From Myoxocephalus aenaeus (lineage: Eukaryota > Chordata > Actinopteri > Perciformes > Cottidae): 64,000 nucleotides of DNA. Made by a program: the position numbers and the translations under genes. The notes below the pieces were generated by a model, which saw nothing but the letters and a program-made list of their open reading frames with translations, had not been told where the DNA came from and made no database searches. The stretch spans positions 3,534,501 through 3,598,500 of the forward strand of contig JBAMJR010000243.1 of the NCBI GenBank assembly GCA_038501785.1, written 5' to 3'. Positions 36,556 to 47,249 of this stretch are shown here, in pieces; within the stretch, counting starts at the first letter, position 1, and each line of letters begins with the position of its first letter.

Positions 36556-36920
36556 AGAGCATCGGCTCTCAAACTGTGGGGCGCGACCCTCTAGTGGAGT
36601 GCCGAGGTAATACAGGTGGGGTGCTGTGGGGAAATGCAGAATTTATTTATTCATATTTATTGAGAACTTTACATATTACAAAAGTACACGGACATAAAAC
36701 TAAGTAATGAATAAATACATGGAGAAATGCCTGTACTTTCGTGGAAATGTTTACGTTACGCCGCTAACAGGTTACGCTTGTGCGACTCGCCCATTCTTGG
36801 CGTTTTCACGGAAATCTCACGGAGATCTCGGAGATGAATTGAGAGCGGCCGTATCAAGCCTGCAACCCCGTTTTAAAAAGATCTGTAGAAGAAAGCAGCA
36901 CATTGCAGCCACGAACACTG
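36556..36920 (+). mobile_element. Probable hAT-derived relic
   Basis: Positions 36556-36610 carry CGGCTCTCAAACTGTGGGGC, a phrase found at the ends of hAT MITEs. Positions 36827-36900 translate as GDELRAAVSSLQPRFKKICR then RKQH, similar to the C-terminal region of ZBED-type hAT transposases (LR-x-x-x-S-x-x-x-P-R-x-x-x-x-C-x-x-KQ). No right end or target duplication was found, so boundaries are uncertain. Confidence 0.4.
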
Positions 36921-39900
36921 ATGGGCCTTGATGGCTCACATACATCTGCACTAATCCTGTTTTGTTTGGCACAGGTTGCACGTTATTGTTATTATCTTGA
37001 AAAGATATTCAGTGTCAAACTCAGTAAAACTCTTTATTGCCAAATATTTTATATTGTTTTGTTTAGTTTTTCACAGGTTGCACATTCTTGTTATTATCTT
37101 AAAAAGATATTTAGTGCAAAACAGGTTAATTTCAGCCACAATAAGCTATTTATTTTGCCAAATATTAGTAATTTTTTTGCACAGATATAACTGTAGTTGC
37201 ATTGTTCTAACAAAGCGATTGCACATGTTATTAGTTTTTGTCTGATGGAGCGATCTGGTTTACTTGAAAGTGAATGCAATTTTCTTTATTCTATTATTTG
37301 AAAAAGCAAAAAGTTATTTCAACAAAAATTCAGCATGGACCATTTTGTTAGAATGTTGTTGGGGCGTGAACATTTTTCTTCCTCCAATGTGGGGCGTGAC
37401 AAAAAAAGTTAATAGAACAGTTTCTTTCTCAGTGTTTACAGTGTTTGGTTTGGTACCTTGTACTAAGATCAAAACCAGAGTTCAAAGTATTTTAGTCCTG
37501 GCTGCTATTCTCTTTTCTCTCACCAGTATAAAATGCTCGGATCCGACACTCTTCTTTTTGGTGAGTTTGAGTGCATGTTCAGAACAGGTAACCACAGCTT
37601 CACTTGGCAATTAAAACATTACAAACATTAACATAAATAACCTAACATTACCATGATGTTTTATTAAAAGTAGTTTTGTTGTATTTTTGTTCTTCTCTTC
37701 AGTTCACAACAGACACAATACGTTTCCCTCGATAAGTCATTTAAACAATTGAGTTTAGTTGTATGGAAAGGTAATTCTATAGGAGACCGGGTTGTCTGTG
37801 ACTCAGCCCAATAAAACACGGCCTCCTCCATACGTACTAACGCACAGACATGAGTAAGTGTAAGTGGACGCTCGCTTCACTCTTTGTAAGATGAGAGACC
37901 TTGAGACCTCTCCAGGTCCTCCGCTCAGAGGTTGATGCTCTTCTGATCGACAGCTTGTTTGCTGACCAAGGCGTCTCCGCTTTGTCAGTTTGTGTATTTT
38001 CTCTCCCCTCCTTTGAGTTCAACCTCATGTTTACCTAACCTTCTCATTTATAAGTATTCGAGGTTTGCCATTGTGTGACAAAATTAACATTTTTATTTTT
38101 CTGTGTAAGAGGGCAATTTCTCAAGATGTGCAAGTGGTGTGAATGAGGAAGGAGACCGGGGGGATGTGAGTGGATACAAGATTCATGTCGCTTTGAGATT
38201 TCACTCTAATATTAAAAGAGGGCAAAGCTCCTCAGAGCTTCTTGGTTAGAAATAATGACTTACTATGGAGGGCTAACCCAGAGAGAGAGAGAGAGTTTTG
38301 ACGATGCATAATACCTGCAAATGCGCAGTTCCAATAAAATACCCTTATTCCAGCTGTCGTTAGAATACCCACTATCCACAGAAGACTCCTCAGCACTGCA
38401 TTGTTATTCCGTGTCATATTGCTGTGAGTTAAGCGCTTAAGAGGGTGCTGAAAGCATGAGTACAAAATGCATAAACATAAAGTGTTCACAGAAGGAATCC
38501 AGACACCTGAACACGTGTGGTAACATTTCTCACTTCACGTTGCATCTCATTGAGCGTTACAGTGTGTGCAAAACTCTGCAAAACACACGGATAATGAGGT
38601 GAGTCCATAGATTATGAGAAGTGAAGCTGTGTTACGCCGGCGTTCTAGAGCAGCCTTGCGGGACGTGACGGCCATACGGCCAGTTAACTAGTGATTATTT
38701 GCGAGGGAATAAATCCGGCTCCTCCGGCTGTGCTTTAGCGTGCCGTTTGGTGCCTCGGCTCCTCATTAAATGGCATAATCACATGTAGTTCATTTTATCT
38801 GCCTGCGAGGATGAGGCTTGCAGCATGCTGCGTGACATGCTGCAAGCGTGAGGGGGTCCGGGTCATGGTTTGAAGGTGAATTTGGTGCACGTTGCCTGAA
38901 TTATCCTTCTGCAGGAAAAGATCCCCTTTTGGCCTCCAGGCAGGTTCAAGGATTACTAAACATGACGACTTGGACATCACGCACTCCCCCCGTGTGGCCT
39001 TGAGCTCGCGAAGAGATGAATTGTAGTAAATGGAGGTTTAACAGAAGTAAAACTATATTAAAACATCTGTTTAAAACTCTCACACACTTTGCACATTATA
39101 ATCAAAGTCTCATTGTCCCAGTCGTATGCATCTCCACTAAAACCCGATTAACCATTTAAACTAGATCGAACTCTTCTGCATGAACGGTCATGCTTGCACA
39201 GGTCAGGGCGAGTGGGTTTTACATATCTGGGTTTTAGTGAAGATAGTGAGCATACAACTTGATGGATGAGACTTGAAACTTATTGTTTGAGGCTTTTTAA
39301 CGGATGTTTTGCTTCAATTCATCAGGTTTTTTATTTTTTTTATAAGACAAACACAGTTTCTTCACGGCTTTCAGGGTAACACGTGGCGATTAAGTGATAC
39401 ACACATTGTGATTTTGTGGATGAAGTATTCCTTTAAAGAAATACATATTAGTCATACCGTATATCACGTGTAATTTACAGTTTTTGCTTAAGTGTATTTT
39501 CCTTGAAGTGAATCTTGGCATTTCCACTGAAATTATTATAGATTTCCATCAATGAGCTCGGCGGAGAGTAGGCCTTCTTCAAACATTATTTGTTCATGTT
39601 GAAAAGTCATTAATTGAAAATCTAATAGTATTTCATTTGGCTTGTCATTACTTGGTAGAATAGAACTTTGTTATAATGTCTTCTCTTCAGTTTCTGATGA
39701 AGGAAAGGAGAGGAAAGGCGGAAAGGCCTTCATTCCAGTTGGAAACAACGTAGTGCTTCACAGCTGCTGGTGTCTCCTAAATACACAGTCTGTATTGTTC
39801 ATAATGAGCATTTTGTATTCTGTACTAAGCCATCACTCATGTAGGAAATGTTCTTTCTCATTCTCAGGAGACTGCTTACAACCTGTGTGGGTTTTGCTTT

Positions 39901-40062
39901 GTGATTTAAAACAGGGTTATGTTACCAAAACTCCATCCACTATACATTCTACTGTATCCACACGTTCATTATATCATATTTCTAGTCATATCTATATAGC
40001 TCTGGGCATGAATATCGCTGAAGTCTATTAAATAAAATAAATGCTGTGTGCTACGTCTACGG

Positions 40063-40557
40063 CAGGGGTGTCAAACATCGCAGAATCCGGCCCACCAGGG
40101 GGTCCAGTCCGGCCCGCGGGATAATTGTAAAAATGTGAAGAAAAAAAAACTGAAGAAAAAAATTTGAAAAAAATAAATAAATAATCCTCAGTCAGGATTT
40201 GAACCACTGATCCTCTGATTGTAAGACGTGCATGGTAACCATTGAGTCACAGACACAATTGATCACAGCACTGACTTTACTAAACATATTGCCTAACTGC
40301 GAGGGAGTCTGCAGAGGAGAGCCCAGGCAGGTAAACAGTGGGCTGATGTCTGAATTGTTGGTCTTTATGTTTCTAGTTTATTGAAGAAAGACCTTAAAAC
40401 AGGGTTTATCATCCAAAAACCTTCACCAATGATTTAAACAGAGAGTAATATTGTCATTATGTATGCGTTATTATGCTGTGATTTTACTGGTCCGGCCCAC
40501 TTGAGATCAAAATGGGCAGCATGCGGCCCCTTAACTAAAATGAGTTTGACACCCCTG
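40063..40557 (+). mobile_element. hAT MITE (495 bp) with intact target-site duplication
   Basis: The ends are CAGGGGTGTCAAAC and GTTTGACACCCCTG, perfectly inverted over 14 bp. A perfect 8-bp duplication GTCTACGG lies at 40055-40062 and 40558-40565. Subterminal GCGGCCC/CCGGCCCAC motifs are typical of this hAT group. The interior is A-rich and non-coding. Confidence 0.95.
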
Positions 40558-40693
40558 GTCTACGGGCTTTTATAGAAACAGAAGTAGAACTGAAAATTGT
40601 ATATTGGGAAATAGAAATTACAAATGTTAGCATGTGCATGATAAGCCTTTGGGCACACTTAAAGTGGCATAGTAAAAAATAAATAAAAATAAT

Positions 40694-40697
<4 letters not shown>

Positions 40698-40741
<44 letters not shown>
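40698..40741 (+). repeat. (TA)n microsatellite, 44 bp
   Basis: Uninterrupted TA dinucleotides preceded by an AATAATAAT run. Confidence 0.95.
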
Positions 40742-40744
<3 letters not shown>

Positions 40745-41234
40745 CATCTTTATATACTGTGTGCCCACAGATGTGTATGAAATAAACTCAGTATGCTTTT
40801 CTAATCCTTAAATGCAAACAAGCTTTTAATGTACCTTTTTTGCATCATTGGACATAATGCTTCCTTATTGTCTGGCATTAATTCCTAACACACATGATGA
40901 CATAACTGCAGTGGTCCACGTACATCTTGTGTTGAATAGTATCAAAGAACCAAATAATCTCCTCTGATTTTACCTGATCAAGGTCTGAAAACCGAAATGT
41001 TAATAAAGTGTGTTCAAGTGTGCAGAATGTTTTGCTTCTTTAATAGTCAGTTAATAATAAAACACATTAGTTTGTAGCAAGTGTTTACATTTTAGATTAT
41101 AATCTGTTTTTGTGCCATTTTATTCTCAGCAGTGAGGCAGAATAATACTGATTGTGAAATGTTCTAGCTGAGAGGAACAAGTGGAAGATATCTACTGTGT
41201 CTTCATGGGGATCCGTGTCTGTGCTTCATTGCAG

Positions 41235-41462
41235 GAAGTGATGTCGGTGGAGGAGGAGTGCACTTCCTGTTACTGCCTGTTGGACTCCACCAGCTGCCAC
41301 CTGCTTCTGGAGCGGCCGGGCTCGTACGCCCTGGTGGGCGAGCCGCTGACGCAGGCCGCCGTCAAGAGGCTGAAGCTGGCCGTGTTCGGGAGCATGGAGG
41401 CCGGCTCCATGAGCTACAGCCTGCGGGTGTACTGTGTGGACGACACGCCGCACGCCTTTCAG
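41235..41462 (+). CDS. unc5d: UNC5D exon: end of ZU5 and start of UPA domain
   Basis: The acceptor is GCTTCATTGCAG and the donor GTGGGC at 41463. The exon is in phase 0 on both sides and encodes 76 residues (269-344): EVMSVEEECTSCYCLLDSTS, CHLLLERPGSYALVGEPLTQ, AAVKRLKLAVFGSMEAGSMS and YSLRVYCVDDTPHAFQ. CYCLLD, CHLLLE and YALVGEP close the ZU5 domain. AVFG...YSLRVYC-DDT opens the UPA domain that packs on ZU5 and the death domain in UNC5 receptors. The open frame runs past the donor to about 41570, but the donor and the phase-0 continuation at 47100 fit the family better. Confidence 0.95.
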
Positions 41463-41589
41463 GTGGGCAGGACGCCGCTAGGTGTTCAACGTCACGAGGG
41501 GGATATCCTCCAGCAGCACTTGGGGTTTTCCACAGTCTCATTTATTCATGAAGACAGTGTAACTCAGTAATAATGAGTTAGTCAATGCA

Positions 41590-42112
41590 CGGACGCGAAC
41601 GGTTGCGAAAAAGCAGATTTTCCGCCGGGCGGCGCGAATGACGCATTTGACGCAGCGCGTGTGTGTGTGAGTTGACATTTTGCAACTCTGGCGGAAAATT
41701 TGCGTGACGCTGAGCCAATCAGCGTTGAGAAGCTCCGCCCCTCATCACCGCCGTCCTGCCGTTGCTGAACCAAACTGCTGCTGGTCCTGAAGTAGCGCTG
41801 GTAGCGGCTTCATTCAGACGCTGTTGTGGGACTACGGATAATATTATGAACCCAGACTCCATGGAGTTTGATGTTCCCACGTATGTGGAGTCTACACAAC
41901 AAGTATGAAGCAGAACTAGTGGTTATTTCCATGCTGGATGAAGGAAACAGTAACTGTTTTTACGGAGATAAGCCACGCCCCCTTTCAGGTGCGAGTAACA
42001 TTCGCAACGCGTTTGGTGTGAACGCAGCTTTATTGTCGAGCGAGTAAACTCACGCGGTAAGCGGTGCGAATATTCACAACGCGTTTGGAGTGAACGCAGC
42101 ATAAGGTAGTCC
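41590..42112 (+). repeat. CpG-rich candidate non-autonomous element
   Basis: It is far richer in CG dinucleotides than its AT-rich surroundings. It carries two direct copies of AACGCGTTTGG-GTGAACGCAGC (about 42014-42038 and 42077-42101, differing at two or three positions). The phrase GTGTGAACGCAGC is one I associate with teleost non-autonomous DNA elements. No clear inverted ends were found. Confidence 0.4.
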
Positions 42113-42117
42113 TTGAG

Positions 42118-42310
42118 CCAAACTTTTAGGTTATAAACCAACCAAGTATCAGTTTTCCTGAACCTAATCACGTGGTTTTGTTGCCGAAACATAACTGTTG
42201 GTTTTGTTGAAACATAACCATAACTGTACATAGTTATTTTAAGGCCAACCATGAAGTTTTTCCTTAACCTAACGAAATCTTGAGTTTAGTTTTTAACGTA
42301 ATGTAGTCCC
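42118..42310 (+). repeat. Dispersed repeat with CCTTAACCTAAC / GTTTTGTTGC phrases
   Basis: It shares CCTAA and GTGGTTTTGTTGCCGAAACA-type phrases with segments near 33-95, 21898-21955 and 45315-45420. Internally repetitive (GTTTTGTTG occurs twice). Confidence 0.55.
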
Positions 42311-43287
42311 GAAAACAAAGTTGTGACGAGGGGCATAAAATAAACTGTGAGGCTGTGTTGATAAACTCATAATTCATAGGCGGCCCTCTTCCACGAAGCC
42401 GGCCATCTTGCATGAGGCATGCCTTGATATCCCAGGAGATAAGTGAGAACATATGTTTTTGTAAACAGGTCATAAAGTAAGCAATGTGATCTTGATCTAC
42501 TGTAGACCAATGAGGGAGTTAATGCCACTATTGTACTATATTGTCTTGTGTATTTGAGAGAGAGAAAGCATTTCTTAATCATTTCCCCAAAAGTCCATAA
42601 TTCAAAATGCACATTTTCAATTTCGGCCTTTCCGACTGCAATAGAAGAACACATTGTAGGTCATGGCCTAGATTCACAGGGCTGTCTGAGGCAGGGAGAC
42701 CTCAGCGTGTTCTCTGAACCGTGTGAGTGATGCAGATGCATTACCACTGTGAACCACTAGAGCTGATGGCGGGGTCTCTCTCCCAGAGGTTTTAATAGAC
42801 TGAGACAAAGGCTGTACTGTAATCACTGCCGTTCACATGTTAACCCTAATGTTTTAGTTGTTTTGACTTGCTCATTCTTCAGCGACCTGTAGGGTAAGCA
42901 TTGAGATCTCATAAGTGAACACCGAGCCTCCCGTCCTCCCCGGAGAGACTAGCAGAAGAGCCGAGCACGACGAGCCTCGTGACTGACTCTGGCTTCCCGA
43001 CCGCCTCCCTGTCGTGTCGCAGCCGTCAGCGGCAGCTGGCTTTAAAATGCATTCTGGATTTGGTTTATGAATTTCCAGCCTGCCGAGCAGATGCCAGACT
43101 TTTGCGGGTCCCTTGGGCTCCTGCCTGTTAGCGCCGCTTCTCTGCTGTGTGTTCCAAGCTCGGGCACAAGCCGGGTTCTGGATCAACAGGAAGCAAAACA
43201 AACATTTGTGTGAGGGAGACGTTTTCTTCAGCTGAGACCAAGGAAGGGTTTCGATTGGTAGCTTTCTGATATTGTCTCTGATGTTGC

Positions 43288-43467
43288 CAGTGGCGGCCGT
43301 CAGGGCCTGCTAAGCCTTCTCTGCTGGCCTAAACACAATCACAAAGTTATAGCTATTTTATAATGTAATTGTTTCTCACAAATACACTACATGTATTATA
43401 ATTATTTTCGCGGCGCCAACAGCTGATCCACTGCAGGCCCAGGTAGAAAATCCATGGCCCGCCACTG
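43288..43467 (+). mobile_element. hAT MITE, 180 bp
   Basis: The left end is CAGTGGCGGCC and the right end GGCCCGCCACTG. The flanks GATGTTGC (43280-43287) and GATATTGC (43468-43475) match at 7 of 8 positions and are read as a decayed target duplication. The family also occurs at 10603. Confidence 0.85.
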
Positions 43468-43907
43468 GATATTGCACAATGCTGCGGTCAAACATTCTGG
43501 ATAATTCAATCAAAATGTATGCCCTTTTTGTTATAGTTCATCAATTCTTCATCTCATTTTGAAATAAGCAGAAAAACAATCAGGCAAAGTAAGGATCCTA
43601 AAAAAAAAACACCTTTTGATTCAATGTGATTATTTTGTGTGTCCTCTGTAACAAGACATTCAGGAAAAGTCTTGTTACATAATTCCCCTCCACCAGCATG
43701 TCAATGTCCAAGGTCACAACATTCAGTTCTGGAGACTTTATGGATAAAAGCTTCCTACCTGGAAATATCAGCCGTATCAGTATTCTGCTGACAGATGGTA
43801 TCTTCCTCCTCAAAGGCTCCAGGAAGTACAGCTCACCTTAACCTTTAGCTTTAGCCTCGGCACAGGATGAATTCTATCTTCATCAACAACAAGGAGCCCA
43901 ACAACAA

Positions 43908-44083
43908 CAAAGACGACTGTGGCTCAGTGGTTAGCATGTCCGTCGTTCGAGCCCCGGCTCTGCTAGTCCACGTTGAAGTGTCCTTGAGCAAGACACTTAA
44001 CCCCCAATTGCTCCCCGTTGCTTTGTCTATGGTGTATAGAAAAAATGTAAGTCGCTTAAAAGCGTCAGCTAAATGTAATGTAA
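43908..44083 (+). mobile_element. tRNA-like SINE with LINE-type 3' tail
   Basis: It has an A-box match TGGCTCAGTGG (43920-43930) and a B-box match GTTCGAGCC (43945-43953), the two parts of an internal RNA polymerase III promoter. Their spacing is shorter than in a tRNA, suggesting a deletion. A body with AAGTGTCCTTGAGCAAGACA follows, then the tail GTAAGTCGCTTAAAAGCGTC and AGCTAAATGTAATGTAA, which matches the LINE tail near 12200. Confidence 0.75.
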
Positions 44084-45314
44084 CAACAAAAATGATGAAC
44101 ACAAAGGTCTTCACATTTTGTGTTTCCACTATTCTAATTGTTGGATATCTCATTCTTGACATTGTTCACCTAGCCGTAGAACATAACATGCCATGTGTCA
44201 TACAGCCTGTAATCCAGAAGAAAACATGTACGCATGGTGCAACATCATTGCTTCTTTAAAACATGTCAACGTCACATATCCATCATATAAGTTAGCTTCC
44301 TGCTAAGCAATATGTGGAAAAAAGACAGACGGCTTTGTCTGGAAGCTCACCTACTAACAGTTCTAAAATATAGCTATATGCTATGTGCTACATGTCAACA
44401 TATGAATATAAACGACTAGAAAGTCCACTCCACCTCGGCCAGGACAGCCTGAGAGTTGCAATGTGACAGGAGCTTCTGAAACAATTTTCTCTGCTGTAAA
44501 TTCAAATTTGAAAGTTTTCTTTGATGCTATTTTAAATATGCATCCACATAGAAACACTGGAGCCTCCTGGATGATACAGTAGGCTCACTTGTATGTTTTG
44601 GCCATTAGTTGTAATCTTTCCTGAGTGTGTTTTACGTCAGCTTGCCGTGACAGATGGCTCTGAATACTATGATGCCCTTGTGGCTCAACCAGTCGTTGCA
44701 TTAAATGTCCTGACTGAACTGGTTGTGGGTGGAAGTAAACATGCTGCCATTACTGCAGTGGCATACTTTCACTTTAAACTGCTTTTTAACAGCTCTTGAT
44801 TATAAATATACTTAAAATGACCTGTAACGTAGTCATTAAAACACCATTAAAGTGAAGGTAGGTATTTAAAAATACGACACGTAAATTCACTGAATGGATT
44901 GCAGCCCCTGAAAGCACCATACGTTGTGCCTCTCCTCAAGGTCCGATTAAGAAAAGATATTGTGCTGATCACATTACAGCATCTGATTGTAATTTTCCAT
45001 GTGGGAAAGTAGAGATGTTGCCTTTGGCAGAACAATGGCAGAGAGAAAAATAATAAATTAATGTTTATTTTGCGAGCTTCGACCAACAAAGTGCAGAGGC
45101 ATTCCTCAAAAGATAAACCGTATTCTGGATTAAATATGCCATGACACCCTTTATAGATATGCTGCAGTTTCCAACCACTCAAAATAGTGTTGTGTGTTAT
45201 CCATGTAATCATGAACAGGGAATTATAAAGACCACGTGTAAAATGAAAAGTCAACGATGATTTATTGTTCCCGTGACTTGCGTTCTCCAGTAACAGATAC
45301 TTCCGTATTTGAAC

Positions 45315-45420
45315 TCAAACGACAATCTTTTCCTCAACCTTACTAAGTAGTTTTGTTGCCTGAACCTAACTAAATATTTCACGATCTTTTCCAAAACTTA
45401 ACTAACTAGTATTTTTAAAG
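45315..45420 (+). repeat. Dispersed repeat with AGTAGTTTTGTTGCC phrase
   Basis: It contains CTTTTCCTCAACCTTACTAA and GTAGTTTTGTTGCCTGAACC, matching the repeat at the very start of the window and near 42.1 kb. Confidence 0.6.
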
Positions 45421-46462
45421 ATTGTATGCATGTAATAAGCCTAAACTGACACATGTGGCTGGCTTTCTCAGGACAATGTAAGTAGACCGAGGAGTAACTT
45501 CATAGAATATCAGAAGCACCGGTGCATGAGGATACCTTCCAGATTATGTCTCAGATCAGTGTCTATATTTTTTATGTCATCATGTAACTGGTACTGTTGA
45601 GTAATTTCCAAAACCTTTTTACGAAGACTGTGTTAAAGCACTTTGAGTGGTCGGAAGACTAGAAAAGTGATGTACAAGTACAATCTTAAACTCTTTGAAT
45701 TTTGTGAAAACATAAATGAGCCATGTTAAATAATTCACAACAAAGACAAAGGAGGAGGAGTTTCCCAAACCAACGATGGGGATTGGTCTACAGCTCATTC
45801 CTCGCCCACTCAATGAATGGTCAGTCCTGAGAGGCTAAGCCACGAGAGTATCTTAGAAATATTGGTGACTAGCTTCAATACAGAAAAAGGAGGTCTGCTT
45901 AATGTTTTCACTAAAGTCACTAAAGGGCTCTTAAAAGTCCCATAGCTGTCAAGAAAGTTGCTGAGGTGGCGATCTTCTATGCAGAACATGAACATCACGT
46001 TTATTTTTGGAGCCCGAGACTCCAAAAATAACTCCAACAACTGTGTTTCTCATTCCTGGCTGACATTGCAACGCTCCCTTAGCTGTTGAACATCAATCGC
46101 TTGAGTGATGCGCCACACAGCCAATCATCACAATCTCCACAAAACTTGAATCAATCTTGACAAAACAAGTTCAAACGAGAGTCCAGGCTCGCTCCGGTCC
46201 AACGTGATACCCGGTGAACCCGCCGGCATCCAGCGCTGTGCCGCCGCTCGGTGTCAGAACCGCTGGAACGACAAAGACAGAGAAGAACGCCTTTTTTTCA
46301 GGTTCCCCTTCCTGGCGTTGGTTTTTCATGTGAGCGTCTACCATCTGCATTTTGACAACAGTTGATTGTTTTCACACCTACAGTGATAACAATATGCAAT
46401 ACGCCTGCGGCAGACTGTTCTGCAAACACAAGCGTGATAAAAAAGTGTGTGCACACCCTCAA

Positions 46463-46463
<1 letters not shown>

Positions 46464-46496
<33 letters not shown>
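46464..46496 (+). repeat. (CA)n microsatellite, 33 bp
   Basis: CA dinucleotides followed by GCATGCACGCAT. Confidence 0.95.
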
Positions 46497-46499
<3 letters not shown>

Positions 46500-46681
46500 T
46501 GCACGCATAACCAAGCTGTTGCACGTCCCTTTGTGATTGAGATGGCTGAGGATAGACGGGCCAGACGCAGAACCATCCCACCAGGACGCTGAACAATGAT
46601 GACAGATGAATACCTGCAAGCGGCAATCAAAGCACTCTTTCATCATCGCAAATTCAATTTGGGAGATGGACGCTTGCCCCT

Positions 46682-46731
46682 CCCCCCCCCCCCCCCCCCC
46701 GCCCCCCCCCCCCCCGCCCCCCCCCCCCCCC
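46682..46731 (+). repeat. Poly-C tract, 50 bp with two G interruptions
   Basis: Nearly pure C on the + strand. The complementary G runs meet the base-composition condition for quadruplex formation. It produces spurious polyproline and polyglycine frames. Confidence 0.95.
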
Positions 46732-47033
46732 GGACGCGTGCATTTCCCCAGCATTAAACCCCAGCTTCGATCTGCCATGTTGAGGCCACACACGTGATGC
46801 TAATGTGAACGTGAGTCGTGTGATTTGTTCGGCGGAGGCTCGGCGCCGCTTCCTGGCGACTTGTTTTCTGTGTTAATATTTGTGATAAGTCAATTAGTGG
46901 ATGTGACAGAGGAAAGGATTCGCAGCAGGTGTTTGTGCTGATATGCAAAGGCAGTACAAATGCTCTCACATTCATCTCGTTGTTTTTTTTTTTGCTTCTC
47001 TCTATACTACCTTTCTCTTTCTCTTTGCGACCC

Positions 47034-47099
47034 CTTTCCTTCCATGCGCTCCCTTCTTTCCTTTCCTTCCATGCGCTCCCTTCTCTCCTTCCCCTCCAG
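47034..47099 (+). promoter_or_regulatory. unc5d: Duplicated polypyrimidine tract of the next acceptor
   Basis: A 27-bp offset duplication places CCTTCCATGCGCTCCCTTCT twice in the 65 bp before the acceptor AG at 47098-47099. Both copies are pyrimidine-rich and neither contains AG, so the nearest usable acceptor remains 47099. Confidence 0.7.
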
Positions 47100-47249
47100 G
47101 GAGTGGTGGCCGCAGAGAAGACCAGAGGCGGTCAGCTCCTCGAGGAGCCAAAGATGTTGCCTTTCCGAGCGAACACCTTCAGCCTCCAGGTGTCCATCCA
47201 AGATGTTCCCCAGTTCCTGTGGAGCATCAAACCCTTTACCACATGTCAG
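47100..47249 (+). CDS. unc5d: UNC5D exon: UPA domain
   Basis: The acceptor is TTCCCCTCCAG and the donor GTAACC at 47250. The exon is in phase 0 on both sides and encodes 50 residues (345-394): GVVAAEKTRGGQLLEEPKML, PFRANTFSLQVSIQDVPQFL and WSIKPFTTCQ. The GGQLLEEPK motif and the NTFSLQVSI-D-P-FLW strand are typical of UNC5D. The first codon is GGA (Gly), where the family as I recall it has Glu (EVV). Two dispensable frames also cross the exon, but only this one continues into the neighbours. Confidence 0.95.

Larger units (their letters stand above)
29879..41234 (+). other. unc5d: Intron (11.4 kb) with two minisatellites
   Basis: No exon is seen. Positions 30413-31087 are a 57-bp minisatellite and 31199-35095 a 21-bp minisatellite. 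Positions 35100-40050 are mainly unique, with a possible hAT relic at 36556-36920. A hAT MITE (40063-40557) and a TA tract (40698-40741) follow. Sequence just before the acceptor is unique. Confidence 0.7.
41463..47099 (+). other. unc5d: Intron (5.6 kb) with a GC-rich block, SINE and microsatellites
   Basis: No exon is seen. It contains a CpG-rich block (about 41590-42112), dispersed-repeat copies (42118-42310 and 45315-45420), a hAT MITE (43288-43467), a SINE (43908-44083), a CA tract and a poly-C tract, and a 27-bp duplication in the pyrimidine tract of the next acceptor. Positions 44100-45300 and 45430-46440 show nothing recognisable. Confidence 0.7.

Noticed and set aside
46338..46793. 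Minus-strand frame with polyglycine and Cys-Val repeats
   Set aside because: Made by the poly-C tract and a CA microsatellite.
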